DNA of 64,000 nt from Collinsella aerofaciens. GTDB lineage: Bacteria > Actinomycetota > Coriobacteriia > Coriobacteriales > Coriobacteriaceae. How positions within the stretch are numbered: position 1 is the first letter of the stretch; each line of letters begins with the position of its first letter. Below, piece after piece: positions 1 to 8,834 of the stretch. Where the stretch lies: NCBI RefSeq assembly GCF_963360655.1, contig NZ_OY725717.1, forward strand, positions 248,001 to 312,000. Direction: 5' to 3'. The translations under genes and the position numbers were made by a program. Below the pieces are notes generated by a model. The model saw nothing but the letters and a program-made list of their open reading frames with translations. It was not told the DNA's origin and did not search any database.

Positions 1-2
1 GC

Positions 3-647
3 GGCATCGCGTCGTTCACCATGTTTTCGATGGCCGTTCTCTCGGGCCGCATCGACGCCGCCGCGCTCTCCATTGCGCTCTTTGGCGCCTGTCTGGCCTT
101 TTTGCGCTACAACTTCAACCCCGCAAGCATCTTCTTGGGCGACTCGGGGTCGCTGCTTCTGGGCTTTGCGCTGGGCTCCATCTCGCTGCTCAACGTGAGC
201 CGCACCGCCGCGCTCACCTCGCTCATCATCCCGCTCATCGTTGCCGGCGTGCCCATCATCGACACGTTTAGCGCCATTGTGCGCCGCAAGCGCGCCCACA
301 TTAGCATCGGGCAGGCCGACAAAGGCCACATCCACCACCGCCTGATCCAAGAAGGCTACAACCAAAAACAGGCTGTGCTGCTCATCTATGCCTGGTGCAT
401 TATGCTTTCGGCCGGCGCCGCCGCGATTAACCAGGTCGAGGTGCCCATGCGCGTGCTCATCTTTACCGTGCTCGCCATTGGCTCGGCGGCCTTTGCCAAG
501 CATCTACATCTGTTTGAGCCCGTACTGCGCCACCATTACAACAAGCGCACGCACGAGGACGAGCTGGTCACCCCCGACGACCCCGCTTTTAAGCAGGAGG
601 AGCAGGCAGCCGAGGAGCGCAAAGAAGAGCGCCACCACAAGCTCTAG
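3..647 (+). CDS. TagO/WecA-type undecaprenyl-phosphate glycosyl-1-phosphate transferase, 5' end outside window
   Basis: This is the last 214 codons of a polytopic membrane enzyme of the MraY/WecA/TagO family, which moves a sugar-1-phosphate from a UDP-sugar onto undecaprenyl phosphate at the inner face of the membrane and so starts wall polymer or glycan synthesis. The frame is open to the window edge, so the start lies upstream. Visible family marks are FLGDSGSLLLGF, PIIDTFSAIVRR and the HIHHRL loop typical of WecA/TagO rather than MraY. Several hydrophobic segments follow one another, and the last 35 or so residues form a charged tail rich in Glu, Lys and His. Family assignment is firm; the exact substrate cannot be read from the sequence. 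Confidence 0.88.
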   Translation, partial: GIASFTMFSMAVLSGRIDAAALSIALFGACLAFLRYNFNPASIFLGDSGSLLLGFALGSISLLNVSRTAALTSLIIPLIVAGVPIIDTFSAIVRRKRAHISIGQADKGHIHHRLIQEGYNQKQAVLLIYAWCIMLSAGAAAINQVEVPMRVLIFTVLAIGSAAFAKHLHLFEPVLRHHYNKRTHEDELVTPDDPAFKQEEQAAEERKEERHHKL

Positions 648-817
648 GGCAAGCTGCCGAGGATGTGCCAAGGCACCGTTTGCCAAGCGCGGCCGCGCCG
701 CACCCATCGCACATGCCGCACCACGCGCGCCCCTCTCCCGCCCCTCGCCTACTTACGCACCACCCCTCCAATAAACGCGTTATCATCTTGACCCATGAAC
801 ATACGTTAGGAGCAATC

Positions 818-1867
818 ATGCCAAACGAGAACAGCTACGAAGTCGCGCTGCAAAAGAGCAACGCCATTCGCGAGGGCCTGGCCAAGACGCCCGAGAAGTT
901 CACCATGCTCACCGGCGACCGCCCCACCGGCCGCCTGCACCTGGGCCACTACTTTGGCACCCTCAAGGGCCGCGTTGAGCTGCAGAACATGGGCGCCAAG
1001 ACCAACGTGCTCATCGCCGACTACCAGGTCATCACCGACCGCGACACGACCGAGCACATCCAGGACAACGTGTACAACATGGTCATGGACTACCTTGCCT
1101 GCGGTATCGACCCCGACAAGACCATGATCTACGCGCACTCCGCCGTGCCCGCAGCAAACCAGCTCATGCTGCCGTTCCTGTCGCTGGTGTCCGAGGCCGA
1201 GCTGGCGCGCAACCCCACCGTCAAGGCCGAGATGGAGGCCTCGGGCCACGAGCTCACCGGTCTTCTGCTCACCTACCCGGTGCACCAGGCCTGCGACATT
1301 CTGTTCTGCAAGGGCAACGTCGTGCCCGTCGGTCGCGACCAGCTGCCGCACATCGAGCTCACCCGCACCATCGCCCGCCGCTTTAACAACCGCTACGGCA
1401 AGGTATTTCCCGAGGTCGACGCATTGCTGTCCGAGACCCCGCTGCTTCCCGGCCTTGACGGTCGCAAGATGAGCAAGAGCTACGGCAACGCCATCAATAT
1501 CTCGATGACCGCCGAGGAGACGGCCAAACGCATCAAGAAGAGCCAGACCGACTCCGAGCGCATGATCACGTTCGACCCCGAAAACCGCCCCGGCGTGTCC
1601 GGCCTGCTTTCGACAGCCGCCATCTGCACCGGTCGCTCCGAGGTCGAGATTGCCGAGGAGATCGGCATGGGCGGCTCCGGCCAGCTCAAGAAGTACGTGA
1701 CCGAGGCCGTCAACGAGTACTTCGCACCGATCCGCGAGCGTCGCCAGCGCTACGAGAACGATCTGGACTATGTGAAGGACGTCCTGCACGAGGGCAACCG
1801 TCGCGCCAACGAGATCGCCGATCAGACCCTGGCAGAGGTTCAGGACGCCATGGGCATGGTGTACTAG
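818..1867 (+). CDS. trpS: tryptophanyl-tRNA synthetase
   Basis: Class I aminoacyl-tRNA synthetase of 349 residues that charges tRNA-Trp in the cytoplasm. The ATP-binding HIGH-type motif reads HLGH at residues 41-44, inside GDRPTGRLHLGHYFG, and the second signature KMSKS is complete at residues 217-221. Length fits bacterial TrpS (about 330-350). An upstream frame extension is open to 665, but the ATG at 818 has a good ribosome site (TTAGGAG, about 5 bases ahead) and begins where the family usually begins. It is followed by a GC-rich hairpin and T run, so it is probably a single-gene transcript. Confidence 0.96.
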   Translation: MPNENSYEVALQKSNAIREGLAKTPEKFTMLTGDRPTGRLHLGHYFGTLKGRVELQNMGAKTNVLIADYQVITDRDTTEHIQDNVYNMVMDYLACGIDPDKTMIYAHSAVPAANQLMLPFLSLVSEAELARNPTVKAEMEASGHELTGLLLTYPVHQACDILFCKGNVVPVGRDQLPHIELTRTIARRFNNRYGKVFPEVDALLSETPLLPGLDGRKMSKSYGNAINISMTAEETAKRIKKSQTDSERMITFDPENRPGVSGLLSTAAICTGRSEVEIAEEIGMGGSGQLKKYVTEAVNEYFAPIRERRQRYENDLDYVKDVLHEGNRRANEIADQTLAEVQDAMGMVY

Positions 1868-1901
1868 ACCGATCTACTGGCTTGAGCTTTCGATTGCTTT
1901 A

Positions 1902-1930
1902 GGGCGGGCGCTGCGGCGTCCGCCTTTTTT
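1902..1930 (+). terminator. intrinsic terminator of trpS
   Basis: A GC-rich hairpin (GGCGGGCGC paired with GCGTCCGCC, loop TGCG) is followed by six T residues, 35 bases after the trpS stop codon. This is a textbook Rho-independent terminator on the plus strand. Confidence 0.85.
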
Positions 1931-1977
1931 GGAGCCGGACCGCTTCGGCTCCGTCCATCGCACCCCCTCGACAAACA

Positions 1978-2019
1978 GGAACAGGCCCGCCGGCAGTTAG
2001 CTGCCAGCGGGCCTGTTCC
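1978..2019 (-). repeat. 42-bp palindrome, possible terminator or small RNA hairpin
   Basis: Arms starting GGAACAGGCCCGC and ending GCGGGCCTGTTCC surround an inner GGCAG/CTGCC stem with loop TTAG. Read leftwards the hairpin is followed by TGTTTGT, so a minus-strand transcript could end here. The rest of the 1931-2203 interval holds no convincing gene. A short minus-strand frame from ATG 2088 (beginning MKKPALL) runs through the hairpin and back over the trpS end, so it was not accepted as a protein. Confidence 0.45.
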
Positions 2020-2203
2020 CGAAGTACACCGTTGAATCGCACAGAGGGGAGGGATGCGAATCAAACTCAACAGGGCAGGCTTTTTCATCGCCTATTGCCT
2101 GCTCCCTTGCTGAAACCAATATAGTTCACCGTGGTTTACTTTCTGACGGCAAAGTACGCCGCCACACCTTCTCCATAAGTTAGCTCTGGTAAACCTACAG
2201 TGT

Positions 2204-2244
2204 AAAACCACCACAAAGGGGACAGGCGCCTTTGTGGTGGTTTT
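2204..2244. repeat. family A palindromic repeat, copy 1
   Basis: Hairpin with arms AAAACCACCACAAAGG and CCTTTGTGGTGGTTTT and apical GGACAGGCG. It lies 16 bases beyond the stop codon of the leftward MGMT-like gene. Five near-identical copies exist in this window (starting 2611, 4188, 5149, 37105, 49726). Confidence 0.9.
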
Positions 2245-2260
2245 CGCCACGGAAGAACCG

Positions 2261-2581
2261 CTAGAGCCCGGCAGGCCAGCGACAGGCGCCCAGATCGACG
2301 TGCATGGGATCGGCAAACGTCACGCCCTCCCCCATCAAGAGCTCACGCTGAGCATCGGGGCCGCCAAAGGCAAAGCCCTCACAGATACGGCCGTCGGCAA
2401 ACACCACGCGATGACAGGGAATTTGGCCAGGGCGCGGGTTGCTGTGCAGCGCATAGCCCACATAGCGCGCGCTCCGCGGACGACCGGCGAGCAGCGCCAC
2501 CTGACCGTACGTAGCGACCATCCCCTCGGGAATCTGCTCGACCACCTCGTACACCCGCTCAAAAAAGCCCTCAGACGCCAT
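2261..2581 (-). CDS. MGMT-family (alkyltransferase-like) DNA-binding protein
   Basis: A 106-residue protein made only of the DNA-binding/active-site domain of O6-alkylguanine-DNA alkyltransferases; the N-terminal domain of full-length Ogt/MGMT is absent. The active-site stretch reads IPCHRV, so the acceptor cysteine is kept, unlike the ATL subfamily, which usually has Trp there. It may still transfer alkyl groups or may act only as a lesion sensor feeding nucleotide excision repair. The ATG at 2581 has GGGAG upstream and fits better than an upstream in-frame start. It is flanked on both sides by family A palindromes. Family call is firm; catalytic activity is inferred from the Cys only. Confidence 0.85.
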   Translation of the reverse strand: MASEGFFERVYEVVEQIPEGMVATYGQVALLAGRPRSARYVGYALHSNPRPGQIPCHRVVFADGRICEGFAFGGPDAQRELLMGEGVTFADPMHVDLGACRWPAGL

Positions 2582-2610
2582 CGATCGCTCCCTTCCACCC
2601 TGAAAAGCAT

Positions 2611-2650
2611 AAACCACCACAAAGGTACCTGTCCCCTTTGTGGTGGTTTT
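2611..2650. repeat. family A palindromic repeat, copy 2
   Basis: Same arms as copy 1 (AAACCACCACAAAGG / CCTTTGTGGTGGTTTT) but with the loop in the opposite orientation (TACCTGTCC). It lies 10 bases past the stop of the leftward degV-family gene. Confidence 0.9.
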
Positions 2651-2660
2651 GACCGGAAAG

Positions 2661-3515
2661 CTAGTTGGCGGGGCGGAAGAAGGCTACGGCTACGGCGCCG
2701 GGGCCCACGTGGGTGCCGATGGTGGCGCCAATGGTGTGGATGGGCAGCTCGTTCTCGGTGTGTCCAGCCCACAGCGCGGCGCTGTCCTCGATGTACTTCT
2801 TGAGCACAGCGTCCGAAAGGCCCGTATAGCCCAGTGCCAGCGGCATGGAAAAGTCGACGCCGCCCGCCTTTTCGACCTTCTGGTTGAGCAGGTTACGGCC
2901 GTTCTTGGAGCCACGAGCCTTGCCCAGCTGCACAATCAGGCCGTCCTCGGCGGCCACTACGGGCTTCACGTTGAGCAGCGTGCCCACAGCGCCCGCAGCG
3001 GCAGACAGGCGACCGCCGCGCACCAAGTACTCCAGCGTCTCGAGCAGGCCGATGACGACCACGCGGTCACGGACGGCCTCTACGGCCGCCGCGATTTGGG
3101 CCGCACTACGGCCCTCGTCCACCAAGCGCAGCGCATACTCGACCAGGACACGTTCGCCCAGGGTGACGTTATTGCTGTCTACCACGAACACGTCGCCGCC
3201 CGGCGCCTCGGCAAGTGCGGTACGGGCACTCTGATTGGTGCCCGAAAGCTTGGCGCCCACGGTAATAATCACTGCCTCGTCGCCGGCCTCACGCGTCTCG
3301 GCAATCGCCTGTGAAAACGCGTACGGGTTGACCTGACCGGTCTTGGGCAGCTCATCGCGCTCCACGAGCATCTCGTAAAAGCGCTGGTGATCGATGTCGA
3401 CGCCATCCATGTACACATCGGTACCAAAGGTAACGGACAGCGGCAGAACACGCAAAGCGGGGTGCTCAGCCGGCGACATATCGCTTGCGGAATCGGTAAT
3501 AATACGAATGGACAT
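2661..3515 (-). CDS. DegV family fatty-acid-binding protein
   Basis: A 284-residue DegV/FakB-type protein. Members bind one fatty acid, and FakB proteins present it to the kinase FakA for entry into phospholipid synthesis. The N terminus MSIRIITDSASDMSP is the family signature, and the C-terminal half has the usual GARKA-like region and the IGTHVGPGAVAVAFF end. The usual TSQPS segment is changed to TGQVNPY, so ligand preference may differ from the second DegV protein at 56303. The ATG at 3515 is preceded by AAAGGA; the longer upstream frame lacks family similarity. It is transcribed leftward, downstream of the MarR-type gene. Confidence 0.93.
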   Translation of the reverse strand: MSIRIITDSASDMSPAEHPALRVLPLSVTFGTDVYMDGVDIDHQRFYEMLVERDELPKTGQVNPYAFSQAIAETREAGDEAVIITVGAKLSGTNQSARTALAEAPGGDVFVVDSNNVTLGERVLVEYALRLVDEGRSAAQIAAAVEAVRDRVVVIGLLETLEYLVRGGRLSAAAGAVGTLLNVKPVVAAEDGLIVQLGKARGSKNGRNLLNQKVEKAGGVDFSMPLALGYTGLSDAVLKKYIEDSAALWAGHTENELPIHTIGATIGTHVGPGAVAVAFFRPAN

Positions 3516-3634
3516 AGCGAATCCTTTCTTGCGCAGGTCACGCGCGGGGAATTTTGACAGCAATGCCCCGGCACGGTATACGCGCTCAAACGGGACTATG
3601 CAGTTGTTAATGGAAAGCAAATGCCTGGGCGGCC

Positions 3635-4084
3635 TTAGATCTCGCGCAGGGTGTTGAGAATCGTACGCAGCGACGCATACATCTGCTCGCGCTGCTCCAC
3701 ACCCATAGCCTTACCGGTGGTATCGAGCACCTCGCGAATGATGCGGTCCGCCTCGCTCATGCTCTCGCCGCCCAGAGCGGTCAGGCGCACCGGAGCACGA
3801 TACTTAACGGCGGCATCGCCCGAATCATCGACCTCGACGTAGCCGCCCTCCTCCAGATGCGCGAGCGTACGCGAGACGGCGGCGCGGGTCACGCCTGCCA
3901 TGCGAGCCAGGTCAGCGCCAGTCAGGCCGTCCTTGCTGCGCTCAAGATAGTACAGGCACATCACGTCGGAGCCCTTGAGGCCCAGCCTTGCGCCCTCGGA
4001 TGTCTTAATGCGCTGGATCTCCTTGTAGAGCCCACTGATCAGTCCGACAAAGTCCTCGAAACGTGTCTCGTCGTTCTGCTGCAT
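3635..4084 (-). CDS. MarR family transcriptional regulator
   Basis: A 149-residue winged-helix regulator. The DNA-binding part is visible as LTGADLARMAGVTRAAVSRTLAHLEEGGYVEVDD, with the usual helical dimerisation segments at both ends. Start at ATG 4084 (MQQNDETRFEDF) with AAAGGCGG upstream. The next gene in the same direction is degV, about 120 bases on; MarR-type regulators of fatty-acid genes (FabT, FapR-like circuits) make control of lipid uptake plausible, but this is inference from position only. The ligand is unknown. Confidence 0.88.
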   Translation of the reverse strand: MQQNDETRFEDFVGLISGLYKEIQRIKTSEGARLGLKGSDVMCLYYLERSKDGLTGADLARMAGVTRAAVSRTLAHLEEGGYVEVDDSGDAAVKYRAPVRLTALGGESMSEADRIIREVLDTTGKAMGVEQREQMYASLRTILNTLREI

Positions 4085-4187
4085 GGGAGACGACCGCCTT
4101 TCGCTTGCATAATGCTTACGGGTAAACATCTTAGTCGCATAAGGCGACACCCGTACCCAAATACCCCATTTGTTAACCCATCAACAT

Positions 4188-4229
4188 AAAAACCACCACA
4201 AAGGGGACAGGCACCTTTGTGGTGGTTTT
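4188..4229. repeat. family A palindromic repeat, copy 3
   Basis: Hairpin with AAAACCACCACAAAGG / CCTTTGTGGTGGTTTT arms and loop GGACAGGCA, same orientation as copy 1. It lies between the B3/B4 gene stop (4258) and the marR start. Confidence 0.9.
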
Positions 4230-4257
4230 GACCGGCGAACATGATCCGCAGACGCCG

Positions 4258-4977
4258 CTACAGCTCCACACAGGGATTGTCGCGGGTCACAAGCGTCTTA
4301 ACGACAACCGTCGCTCCCAGATAGCGCTCGAGCAGCTCGGCTAGGCGATCGATCGCGGCCTGGCAATCCCCCATCCGCTCGGGCTCCACGCACTCAATCG
4401 CCAAGAACGCATCGGCCGAATCGTCGGACAGCGCCGTGCGAACGCCGTCGCGCCAGTTCCAGCAGCGGCACACGGCGCCCGCATCATCGATGTAGGCGAG
4501 CTCGCCGGGCAGCGTCGGATCGTCCGCCTCCTCGCCAGGCGGCAAGAATGCATCGCCACCGTCGGTCACCTTCAAGCGAAGGTCTCCCTCGATCGCATGC
4601 AGATCCTCGCCTCCCACGGGCAGCGCGTAGGTCAGCGACACCGTGTTGTAGATATCCACCGCGGGCGTAATGTGGCCCACCGGCTTGCCTTTGAGCACGC
4701 GTTTGAGCAAGTTCTCGATCGAGCAGCGCGCGCCTTTCTTGGTCTTGAACAGACGATAGGCCTCGCGCCATGCCTTGACCGGTGCGTTCTCGCTGATAGT
4801 GTCGCTGGTCAGATGACGCTCCGCATCGATATTGGCGCGGTCGAGCAACGCCGCAATCGCATCCACGTCCTCTTGAGAAATCTGAGCCGTGGGCTTCATG
4901 CCCTCCACGACCACAACACCGACCGCTGCCTGCGGAAACAGCTCCCAGAATGAATCCTCGGCAATAAAGCTCTTCAT
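4258..4977 (-). CDS. stand-alone B3/B4 domain protein
   Basis: A 239-residue protein resembling the B3/B4 tRNA-editing domain of the phenylalanyl-tRNA synthetase beta chain, found by itself in many bacteria. Recognisable segments are TISENAPVKAWREAYRLF near residue 65 and the VDIYNTVSLTYALPVGGEDL core near residue 110. Such free-standing proteins are presumed to act on misacylated aminoacyl-tRNA or small amino-acid ligands, but their role is not settled. ATG 4977 has GGGAGAG upstream. The gene stands alone between two family A palindromes. Confidence 0.78.
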   Translation of the reverse strand: MKSFIAEDSFWELFPQAAVGVVVVEGMKPTAQISQEDVDAIAALLDRANIDAERHLTSDTISENAPVKAWREAYRLFKTKKGARCSIENLLKRVLKGKPVGHITPAVDIYNTVSLTYALPVGGEDLHAIEGDLRLKVTDGGDAFLPPGEEADDPTLPGELAYIDDAGAVCRCWNWRDGVRTALSDDSADAFLAIECVEPERMGDCQAAIDRLAELLERYLGATVVVKTLVTRDNPCVEL

Positions 4978-5148
4978 ACGCTCTCCCTTCATTGTGCGCG
5001 CCCGAGTGAGGGCGCCTAAACAAAAAGCGCCCTCACAACGGCCACCTTCAAAGTCCTACGGTGCCGTCACAAGAACGCTTGCGCTGTCCCCATCCGGAGA
5101 AGGGGACGATATGTCAGGCGTATTGTAACCCGAGTCATCCACGCGAGC

Positions 5149-5185
5149 AAAACCACCACAAAGGTGCCTGTCCCCTTTGTGGTGG
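5149..5185. repeat. family A palindromic repeat, copy 4
   Basis: Hairpin with AAAACCACCACAAAGG on the left, loop TGCCTGTCC (opposite orientation to copy 1) and CCTTTGTGGTGG on the right. It begins 20 bases past the pckA stop codon on the leftward side. Confidence 0.88.
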
Positions 5186-5204
5186 ATATGGACTCACGGC
5201 GAAG

Positions 5205-6875
5205 CTAGTGGCGAAGTCCCAGCAGCCCGCGGCCGCGATGACGGGCGTCGGCGTGTACTTGAACGTGCGGGCCGGCGGCTTTGACGGACTCGGGCAGGTG
5301 CGAGTACTTCTTCTCGAAGTTCTCCTCGAACATCACCGCCAGGTTGTGCGCGGCCTCGTCATAGCGCGCGGTGCTCTGCCAGTATTGGCGCGGCACCAGG
5401 ATGCCATCGGGCACGCCGTGGCACGTCGTGGGAATGTCGACGTTAAAGATGTCGTCGTGCACAAACTCGCTGTCCTCGATGGTACCGTCGAGGGCGCGCG
5501 CGACCAGGGCGCGCGTGTAGGCCAGCTCGATGCGATGGCCCACGCCGTAGCCGCCGCCGATCCAGCCGGTGTTGACCAGGTACACGCGCGTGCGGCCGTC
5601 GGCAATGCGCTCGCCAAGCATCTTGGCGTAAACCATGGGGTCGAGCGGCATAAACGGCTCGCCGAACAGCGAAGAGAACGTGGGCGTGGGCTCGGTGACG
5701 CCGACCTCGGTGCCGGGAATCTTAGCCGTAAAGCCCGTCACAAAGTGGTACATGGCGGCGTCGGCCGTCAGGCGCGAGATGGGCGGCAGCACGCCAAAAG
5801 CGTCGCAAGTCAGGAACAGCACGACACTCGGAGTGGTGCCCATGCCCTTAGTCCACGCGTTAGGAATGTGCTCCACGGGATAGGCCACGCGCGTGTTGTG
5901 CGTGATCGAGATGTCGTCGTAGTTGGGCTTGCGGTTCTCGTCGAGCACCACGTTTTCGCAAATGGCGCCAAAACGGACGGCGTTGAAGATCTCGGGCTCG
6001 TGGAAGGCGTCCAGGCCCTCGCATTTGGCGTAGCAGCCACCCTCGATGTTGAAGATGCCCATGTCGGACCAACCGTGCTCGTCGTCGCCGATCAGCAGGC
6101 GCGTGGGGTTGGCAGAAAGCGTGGTCTTGCCCGTGCCGGACAGGCCAAAGAACACGGCAGTCTCGTGCGTGACGGGATCCATGCTGGCCGAGCAGTGCAT
6201 GGGCAGCACGTCATCCTCGACGGGCAGCAGATAGTTCATGACGCTAAAGATCGACTTTTTAATCTCGCCGGAGTAGCCGGTGCCGGCGACCAAAATCACG
6301 CGCTCCTGGAAGTTGATGACCACGGCGGCGCTGGAGTTGAGGCCCTTGATGGCAGGATCGCACTGGTAACCGGGCGCTGCGAGCACGCAGAAGTCGGGCT
6401 CGCCGGTGCGCGCGATTTCGCGGGCGAGCGGACGGGCGAGCATTTGCTTAATGAAGAGTGCCTGGCTGGCACGCTCGCAGGCAACAAGCAGGCGACGCGT
6501 GTGGTTGCGGTCAGCGCCCGCCATGCCGCGCGTGACGAACACGTCGCGCTCGTTGAGATAGTCGACGATGCCGGCCTTGATGGCCTCATAGCTCTCGACG
6601 GACAGTGGGCGGTTGACCGCACCCCAGGCAATCTTGTCGTGAACATCGGGGGTGTCAACGATAAAACGATCGTTGGGCGAACGACCAGTGCGCTCCCCCG
6701 TCTCGATCACGAGCGCGCCATTAGAAGCCATACGGCCCTCTTTGCGACGAATAGCGTGCTCGACAAGCTCTGCCGCCGGCAGGTCCACCAGCAGACGGGG
6801 TTGATTCTCGGCGGGATCTTCAACGAGCGTAATACCAAAGTTGGACAGAACTTCTGCAGGGGTAACACCAGGCAT
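5205..6875 (-). CDS. pckA: phosphoenolpyruvate carboxykinase (ATP)
   Basis: A 556-residue cytoplasmic enzyme interconverting oxaloacetate plus ATP with PEP, CO2 and ADP. Visible motifs include the substrate loop RSPNDRF near residue 65, MHCSAS, the kinase P-loop GLSGTGKTTLS near residue 250 and the metal-binding stretch DDEHGWSD. In fermenting gut bacteria the enzyme often runs in the CO2-fixing direction to feed succinate production. Start at ATG 6875 with a strong AAAGGAGG site. It is some 15-30 residues longer than typical, because of a basic C-terminal tail ending RHRGRGLLGLRH. The lactate permease gene lies upstream in the same direction. Confidence 0.96.
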   Translation of the reverse strand: MPGVTPAEVLSNFGITLVEDPAENQPRLLVDLPAAELVEHAIRRKEGRMASNGALVIETGERTGRSPNDRFIVDTPDVHDKIAWGAVNRPLSVESYEAIKAGIVDYLNERDVFVTRGMAGADRNHTRRLLVACERASQALFIKQMLARPLAREIARTGEPDFCVLAAPGYQCDPAIKGLNSSAAVVINFQERVILVAGTGYSGEIKKSIFSVMNYLLPVEDDVLPMHCSASMDPVTHETAVFFGLSGTGKTTLSANPTRLLIGDDEHGWSDMGIFNIEGGCYAKCEGLDAFHEPEIFNAVRFGAICENVVLDENRKPNYDDISITHNTRVAYPVEHIPNAWTKGMGTTPSVVLFLTCDAFGVLPPISRLTADAAMYHFVTGFTAKIPGTEVGVTEPTPTFSSLFGEPFMPLDPMVYAKMLGERIADGRTRVYLVNTGWIGGGYGVGHRIELAYTRALVARALDGTIEDSEFVHDDIFNVDIPTTCHGVPDGILVPRQYWQSTARYDEAAHNLAVMFEENFEKKYSHLPESVKAAGPHVQVHADARHRGRGLLGLRH

Positions 6876-7015
6876 GGGGCCTCCTTTAAAAACGCGACAC
6901 GTTGACGCGACGCGCACTTTACTCACGTAAAGCCTGTTGTACCCGATATGCAAAAACGTTTTTGCGGCAAGGGCGGCAAGCCCGCCCAACGGTCAAAAAT
7001 CGCAGGCAAGCGGCC

Positions 7016-7158
7016 TAGTCATTGGGGACGCTTTTAAACGACTAGTCATTGGGGACACTCTTGATCTTGAACAGGCAACATTCAAGGAATGTCCCCGGAT
7101 GCCGGCATTAGGGACGTTCCCAAAGTGCCGGCACATAAGGAACGTCCCTAAGTGCCGA
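7016..7158. repeat. family B intergenic repeat cluster, copy 1
   Basis: Tandem pieces CTAGTCATTGGGGAC and TTTTAAACGACTAGTC, followed by GGAATGTCCCC and an inner hairpin with TGCCGGCA and GTGCCGGCAC arms. The cluster abuts the lctP stop codon and fills most of the 283-base gap between lctP and pckA. Related clusters are at 53730, 60184 and 63522. Confidence 0.8.
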
Positions 7159-8730
7159 CTACAGCGGCAGGCCTTGGCCAAGCATGGCTATGGCGCTCAT
7201 CAGGACCAGCATGCCGGCAGCGTAGGGCAGCACCGCGCCCAGGAGTTCGGCATCCTTACCGCGCACGTGCACGGCGGCAAGACCAATGGCGAGGGTCTGC
7301 GGCGAGATCATCTTACCGGCGGCGACGCCCAGGGCGTTCAATGCGACCATCCAGTAGTCGCTCACACCCAGCGCAGTGGCGGCCTGGCTCTGAATGGGAC
7401 CAAACAGCATGCCCGAGGACGTACCCGAGCCGGTCACGAACGCACCGACTGCGCCGATCCACGGAGCCAGAATCGGGTAGAGACCGCCGGCGACCGCAAT
7501 GCAAAACGCACTGATCGACGAAATCATGCCGGCATAGCCCATCACCTTGGCGCAGCCCAGTACCGAAAGCATCGTGATCACCGTCGGCGTCATCTGCTTC
7601 ACAGTCGCGGCCAGCACCTCGCCCATCATGCGCGGCGAAGCGCCCTGAATGGCACCGCCGACAAACGCCGCCAGGAAAATCCAGACGCCTGGCGTGTTGA
7701 TCCACGAAAACGTAAGCATACCGGGATTCTCACCGCAATACACCTGCACATGGCTCGCAAACGGCGCGAGCGCAGCATGTACAGCGGGCACCAGATTAGA
7801 CGTGCCCAGCAGCAACACAAAGATCAGGATGAAGCACGACCAAGCCGAAAGCGCCGACTTAACGGTGAGCTTCTCCCCCGCCTCGATATTCATGTGAAAG
7901 CGTGCGTCCAGATGCCCCGACTTCTCGGCACGCATGGCAAGCGCAGCTGTCAGCGCGAGCGAAACGATGGATCCTACGACCACGGCCAGCTCGGGGCCCA
8001 CAAACATGGCAACGACCAGAGCCGCGCCGACAAACGAAACGCCGGAGAGCAACGCCACGCCGGCAACACCGTGCAGACGCTCGCCCACACTCGCGGCATT
8101 GCCCTGGTCATCGGCAACACGGCCCGCAACCAGCACAATAAATAGCGGCATCACCACAAAGAACGGTGCGAGCTGCACCAGCTGAACGGTCGCTAGGTGA
8201 AGGGAATCCAAACCCACCAGGTCGGCAACGGACACCGTGGGGATGCCGATGGAGCCGTAGGGCGTGGGCACGCCGTTGGCCAGCAGGCAGATGAGCACGG
8301 CAGGCACGGCCTCAAAGCCCAGGCCCGCGAGCATGCCGGCGGGAATGGCGACAGCGGTACCGAAGCCGGCCATGCCCTCCATAAAGCCACCGAAGCACCA
8401 AGCCACGAGCAGCGCCAGCAGACGGCGGTCGCTGCTGATGGAGGTGATCATGCTGCCGATCACGTCCATGGCGCCCGTACGAACGCACAGGTTATACGTG
8501 AACACCGCGGCGATGATCACCAGGACGATGGGCCACAGAGCCATCAAAAAACCTTCGAGCGAGGCGGTCGCGATCTGCGCTGCCGGCAGGTGCCACCATG
8601 CGAAGGCAAGCAAGCACGAAAGGACAAACGATCCGATAGCGGCCTTCCAAGCTGGCCATTTAAAGCACAGCAGCATCACGACCAGCCAAATAATCGGCAC
8701 AAGAGCCAGTAAGAATGCGGCGACGTCCAT
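7159..8730 (-). CDS. lctP: L-lactate permease
   Basis: A 523-residue polytopic membrane protein of the LctP family, which moves lactate (or glycolate) with protons. More than a dozen hydrophobic helices are evident. Family signatures are WCFGGFMEGMAGFGTAVAIP, LLANGVPTPYGSIGIPT and TGSGTSSGMLFGPIQSQAA. ATG 8730 is preceded by AAGGAG. The downstream gene in the same direction is pckA, separated by a repeat cluster. Lactate uptake and PEP carboxykinase together would suit lactate or C4-acid metabolism, but a shared transcript is not shown. Confidence 0.94.
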   Translation of the reverse strand: MDVAAFLLALVPIIWLVVMLLCFKWPAWKAAIGSFVLSCLLAFAWWHLPAAQIATASLEGFLMALWPIVLVIIAAVFTYNLCVRTGAMDVIGSMITSISSDRRLLALLVAWCFGGFMEGMAGFGTAVAIPAGMLAGLGFEAVPAVLICLLANGVPTPYGSIGIPTVSVADLVGLDSLHLATVQLVQLAPFFVVMPLFIVLVAGRVADDQGNAASVGERLHGVAGVALLSGVSFVGAALVVAMFVGPELAVVVGSIVSLALTAALAMRAEKSGHLDARFHMNIEAGEKLTVKSALSAWSCFILIFVLLLGTSNLVPAVHAALAPFASHVQVYCGENPGMLTFSWINTPGVWIFLAAFVGGAIQGASPRMMGEVLAATVKQMTPTVITMLSVLGCAKVMGYAGMISSISAFCIAVAGGLYPILAPWIGAVGAFVTGSGTSSGMLFGPIQSQAATALGVSDYWMVALNALGVAAGKMISPQTLAIGLAAVHVRGKDAELLGAVLPYAAGMLVLMSAIAMLGQGLPL

Positions 8731-8834
8731 AGGTAGAAGCTCCTTGGTACCGCGTGGGCGGCATCGAGGGTGTCACAAAACTTCAACAGGATACCGCACG
8801 TTTACCGACAAATTACAGCCGCCCGCCGAAATTA

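Noticed and set aside
806-1789. 327-codon open frame on the minus strand opposite trpS
   Set aside because: Antisense shadow of trpS with a biased Val/Gly/His composition.
1864-2088. Short minus-strand frame beginning MKKPALLSLIRIPP
   Set aside because: It runs through a strong hairpin and over the trpS end; the later residues are translated terminator sequence. A small leader peptide cannot be excluded, but there is no supporting neighbour.
2204-5185. Family A palindromes considered as a CRISPR array
   Set aside because: The repeats are separated by whole genes rather than by 30-40 base spacers, and no cas genes are present.
5061-6905. 614-codon open frame on the plus strand opposite pckA
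   Set aside because: It mirrors pckA codon for codon, a common artefact in high-GC DNA, and the product has no protein-like domain. PckA on the other strand has all catalytic motifs.
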